The notes under the pieces: model-generated
Database searches by the model: none
What the model saw: only the letters and a program-made list of their open reading frames with translations
Told to the model about the DNA's origin: nothing
In this document: in pieces, positions 62,901 through 64,000 of the stretch
Position numbering within the stretch: position 1 is the stretch's first letter
How the letters are laid out: each line of letters begins with the position of its first letter
DNA from: Synchiropus splendidus
Lineage: Eukaryota > Chordata > Actinopteri > Syngnathiformes > Callionymidae
Direction: 5' to 3'
DNA length: 64,000 nucleotides
Assembly (NCBI RefSeq): GCF_027744825.2
Contig: NC_071348.1
Span: forward strand, 13,301,563 to 13,365,562
Position numbers and translations under genes: made by a program

Positions 62901-64000
62901 CTAAAAAATGATCCAGATCACTCGCAACATGGATTCCTTTGCGATAACCCACATTTCCTGAAACTTTCATTCAAATCCATTCAGGCAGGTGAACCAACAT
63001 CATAGAAAAACCAACCTTCTTGGCAGAGGTAACAAATATTGTCATTTTTTTTCATGTATTAAGCTCCTTGGCAAGTATATTATTGTTATTTTTTATTTAT
63101 TTAACGTAAATATGTCTTCGTTTGTTATTCAACACAAGTGTCCAAGCAAAAAAATCGGGATCCACAGGGCCAGGTTTAAATATGTTATTACAAATTAACA
63201 AAAAGTAGATTCCTCACATATCGACTTCGTGACACGTGACGGCATCAGTGCGTAGTGAAGTGAGTCTTTCCATAAAAGAGCAGCAGAAACAAGCGTATTT
63301 TTCAGCTGGTTATTAAAATAACGTTAGGGAGTAGGCAAAACTTCCTACATTATACCAGTGGAGGACTCATTGTGGGGAGAGAGAAATTTGCTGACCCAAA
63401 AACCATACTCCAAAATAGCATTAGAGGTCAGAGTCCCTCTGAAGCCAATTTATGTCCCTCATCCAGCTGTTGTTCCTCCTTAGCATTTCCAACAGGACCC
63501 TTTGTGGATGTCCAGATTCTCACCGAGGCCCTCACAGGTTCCTGAGCAGACACTTTTGATTTATGAAGAAGGTGGAAGCAGGACTGGGATGTTAGATTAA
63601 TGAAGACATTTTGATGTTTCTGGAAAAATGTGTGTCCACATAAATTGTCAAGGATATACAGTTTAAAGCAACAGCTCAGCCACGGTGTGAGAGACTGTTT
63701 TTTTCATGGTCTGTATGTGGCGACTGGACATACAGGAAATACCTCTCACCAAAACATATCCGGAACCAGCTGTAACACTATCACAATTCAGTGCACTGAA
63801 GCAGAGAATTAAAAAAAAGAGAAAGTTAGTGTGATACCTGCAGGTTCAGTGAGGCTTGACAGGTGAGTACCCTCTTCTCCCGATGGAACCTCCTCTTCGT
63901 TCTCTGGGTGTGGCGTGTTGTCATCCTCTTGTGTGGACTCACTCCCTACTAAAGTCTCCGGGGTCACGAAGGAGCCTGAGGCCTCGTCAGGAGTCAGGGT
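58281..64000 (-). CDS. pbxip1: Pre-B-cell leukemia homeobox-interacting protein 1 (runs off right edge)
   Basis: Seven minus-strand exons join in phase: 64000-63838 (partial), 62792-62574, 62489-62466, 61937-61885, 61191-61084, 60223-59998 and 59923-58281, giving 811 residues to the TGA at 58281. In mammals the protein (HPIP) binds PBX homeobox proteins, oestrogen receptor and microtubules. Order of parts: an acidic N-terminal region, one transmembrane segment (residues about 104-127 of the visible part), a coiled coil, a long Lys/Glu/Arg/Trp-rich region with 16-residue repeats, and a conserved C-terminal domain (FFKDGLFVHDQMRFQDFADD) as in human PBXIP1. Its paralogue CCPG1 shares the layout, but the C-terminal match and the neighbourhood with chrnb2 and S100 genes favour pbxip1. 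The true start lies beyond the window. Confidence 0.9.
59998..60223 (-). CDS. pbxip1: pbxip1 exon: coiled coil
   Basis: Encodes AQNQELKVSPALAAERAAEQ, then heptad-like MRRELESVPGLQEEVNTLKS to ELKRPT(G). 226 nt, acceptor gagctcag, donor GTACTA. Confidence 0.87.
60407..60511. repeat. Partial copy of MITE family 2 in a pbxip1 intron
   Basis: The phrases taaccctcgcgt, ttgaatggcat, cgaccggttggtcgg and gtaagtcagatgttactt match the right half of the element at 32224-32510. The left half is missing. Confidence 0.6.
60589..60767. repeat. Long inverted repeat (hairpin) in a pbxip1 intron
   Basis: Arms at about 60589-60636 and 60720-60767. The inner 16 bases (ttttcgcctgcgtgtc at 60621-60636 and its exact complement at 60720-60735) are perfect and the outer parts imperfect. 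The loop is about 80 bases. It may be a fold-back element or a rearranged part of repeat family 1. Confidence 0.7.
60759..61022. mobile_element. Right part of a repeat family 1 element in a pbxip1 intron
   Basis: It follows the order of the element at 68-444: gattcaagttcagaacagtg, ctggaccccgttttccaaac, tttttaagccaggcgcacca, tggctaatattctgg and an end reading ctccatagtacggtatttac. Confidence 0.6.
61084..61194 (-). CDS. pbxip1: pbxip1 exon with NAGNAG acceptor
   Basis: Encodes (Q)EWTDPVAPPPNLDASEL to LLQAEHT, the start of the coiled coil, with donor GTCAGT. The acceptor reads TTACAGCAG, so splicing may start at 61194 (with an extra Gln) or at 61191 (without it). Both keep the frame. Confidence 0.82.
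61250..61884. other. pbxip1: pbxip1 intron
   Basis: No exon or clear repeat is recognised between the coiled-coil exon at 61084-61194 and the small exon at 61885. Confidence 0.6.
61885..61937 (-). CDS. pbxip1: pbxip1 exon after the micro-exon
   Basis: Encodes (E)SDYVSGELKDAEVRGKQ between acceptor atttgcag and donor GTCAGT. The 53 nt restore phase 0. Confidence 0.75.
62466..62489 (-). CDS. pbxip1: pbxip1 micro-exon (24 nt)
   Basis: Eight codons' worth (G)VFMDLDE(G) between acceptor acctgcag and donor GTACGT. Skipping it keeps the frame, so it is a natural candidate for alternative splicing. It lies just 84 bases after the transmembrane exon. Confidence 0.75.
62574..62792 (-). CDS. pbxip1: pbxip1 exon: transmembrane segment
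   Basis: Acceptor cttcacag, donor GTTTGT, 219 nt. It encodes ELRRRRSLLATLERIGR, a Glu-rich run, then WFTLNKCLLGAVLLVGLGTI and FFS(G), the single membrane anchor typical of PBXIP1/CCPG1. Confidence 0.88.
62793..63837. other. pbxip1: pbxip1 intron
   Basis: One kb, GTATCA to cttcacag on the minus strand, AT-rich near 63040-63110. Nothing else is seen. Confidence 0.6.
63838..64000 (-). CDS. pbxip1: pbxip1 exon: acidic N-terminal region (partial)
   Basis: Encodes TLTPDEASGSFVTPETLVGS and a Glu-rich run, ending LSSLTEPA(G) at donor GTATCA. It is truncated by the end of the window. The composition fits the disordered acidic head of the family. Confidence 0.8.

Overview
The window is vertebrate nuclear DNA and almost certainly from a teleost fish. 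Genes are split by GT-AG introns, intergenic DNA is AT-leaning and full of microsatellites and DNA-transposon debris, and the gene set is chrnb2, a cluster of two-exon S100 genes, and pbxip1. In mammals CHRNB2, PBXIP1 and the S100 cluster lie in the same chromosome region (human 1q21), so this looks like a compact piece of that conserved block. There is no sign of operons, CRISPR or prokaryotic genes.

Layout. (1) 1-9494: non-coding DNA upstream of, or in intron 1 of, the nicotinic receptor gene, with a short transposon-like repeat at 68-444. (2) 9495-22351, plus strand: chrnb2 (neuronal nicotinic acetylcholine receptor beta-2), five exons from the mature N-terminus to the stop; the signal-peptide exon was not found. 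(3) 26364-30165, minus strand: two conventional S100 EF-hand genes, one S100A1-like and one S100A13/A14-like. (4) 30166-40900: mostly gene-poor, with one MITE, a large TATC/TGTC microsatellite, an unassigned exon-like piece (35639-35793) and a CpG-rich, promoter-like patch (about 38500-39340). (5) 40283-45541: a tandem duplication carrying two further minus-strand S100 genes, plus a third, older-looking copy of their promoter/first exon at about 45815-45880. (6) 46200-57660: transposon-rich. A Tc1/mariner-type element (47795-54025) with decayed transposase is split by a 4.84 kb insert flanked by a perfect 96 bp direct repeat. A shorter copy of the insert lies just downstream (54362-57655). (7) 58118-64000, minus strand: pbxip1, seven exons to the stop, running off the right edge (811 residues visible, N-terminus missing).

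The most striking observation is in region 5. The promoter, first exon, introns and 3' UTR of the two tandem S100 genes are nearly identical by eye. Their two coding exons are strongly diverged, about one third identical at protein level in exon 2, and the divergence starts at the start codon and stops at the stop codon. This is the pattern known from rapidly evolving toxin and immune families. It means either strong diversifying selection on the protein or recurrent homogenisation of the flanks.

Functionally the window combines a synaptic ligand-gated cation channel subunit, a family of small dimeric calcium-sensor proteins, and a membrane-anchored coiled-coil adaptor. They are neighbours through conserved synteny, and nothing in the sequence suggests a shared pathway. 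Exon borders were set by reading frame, GT/AG sites and family knowledge. No alignment or search was run.
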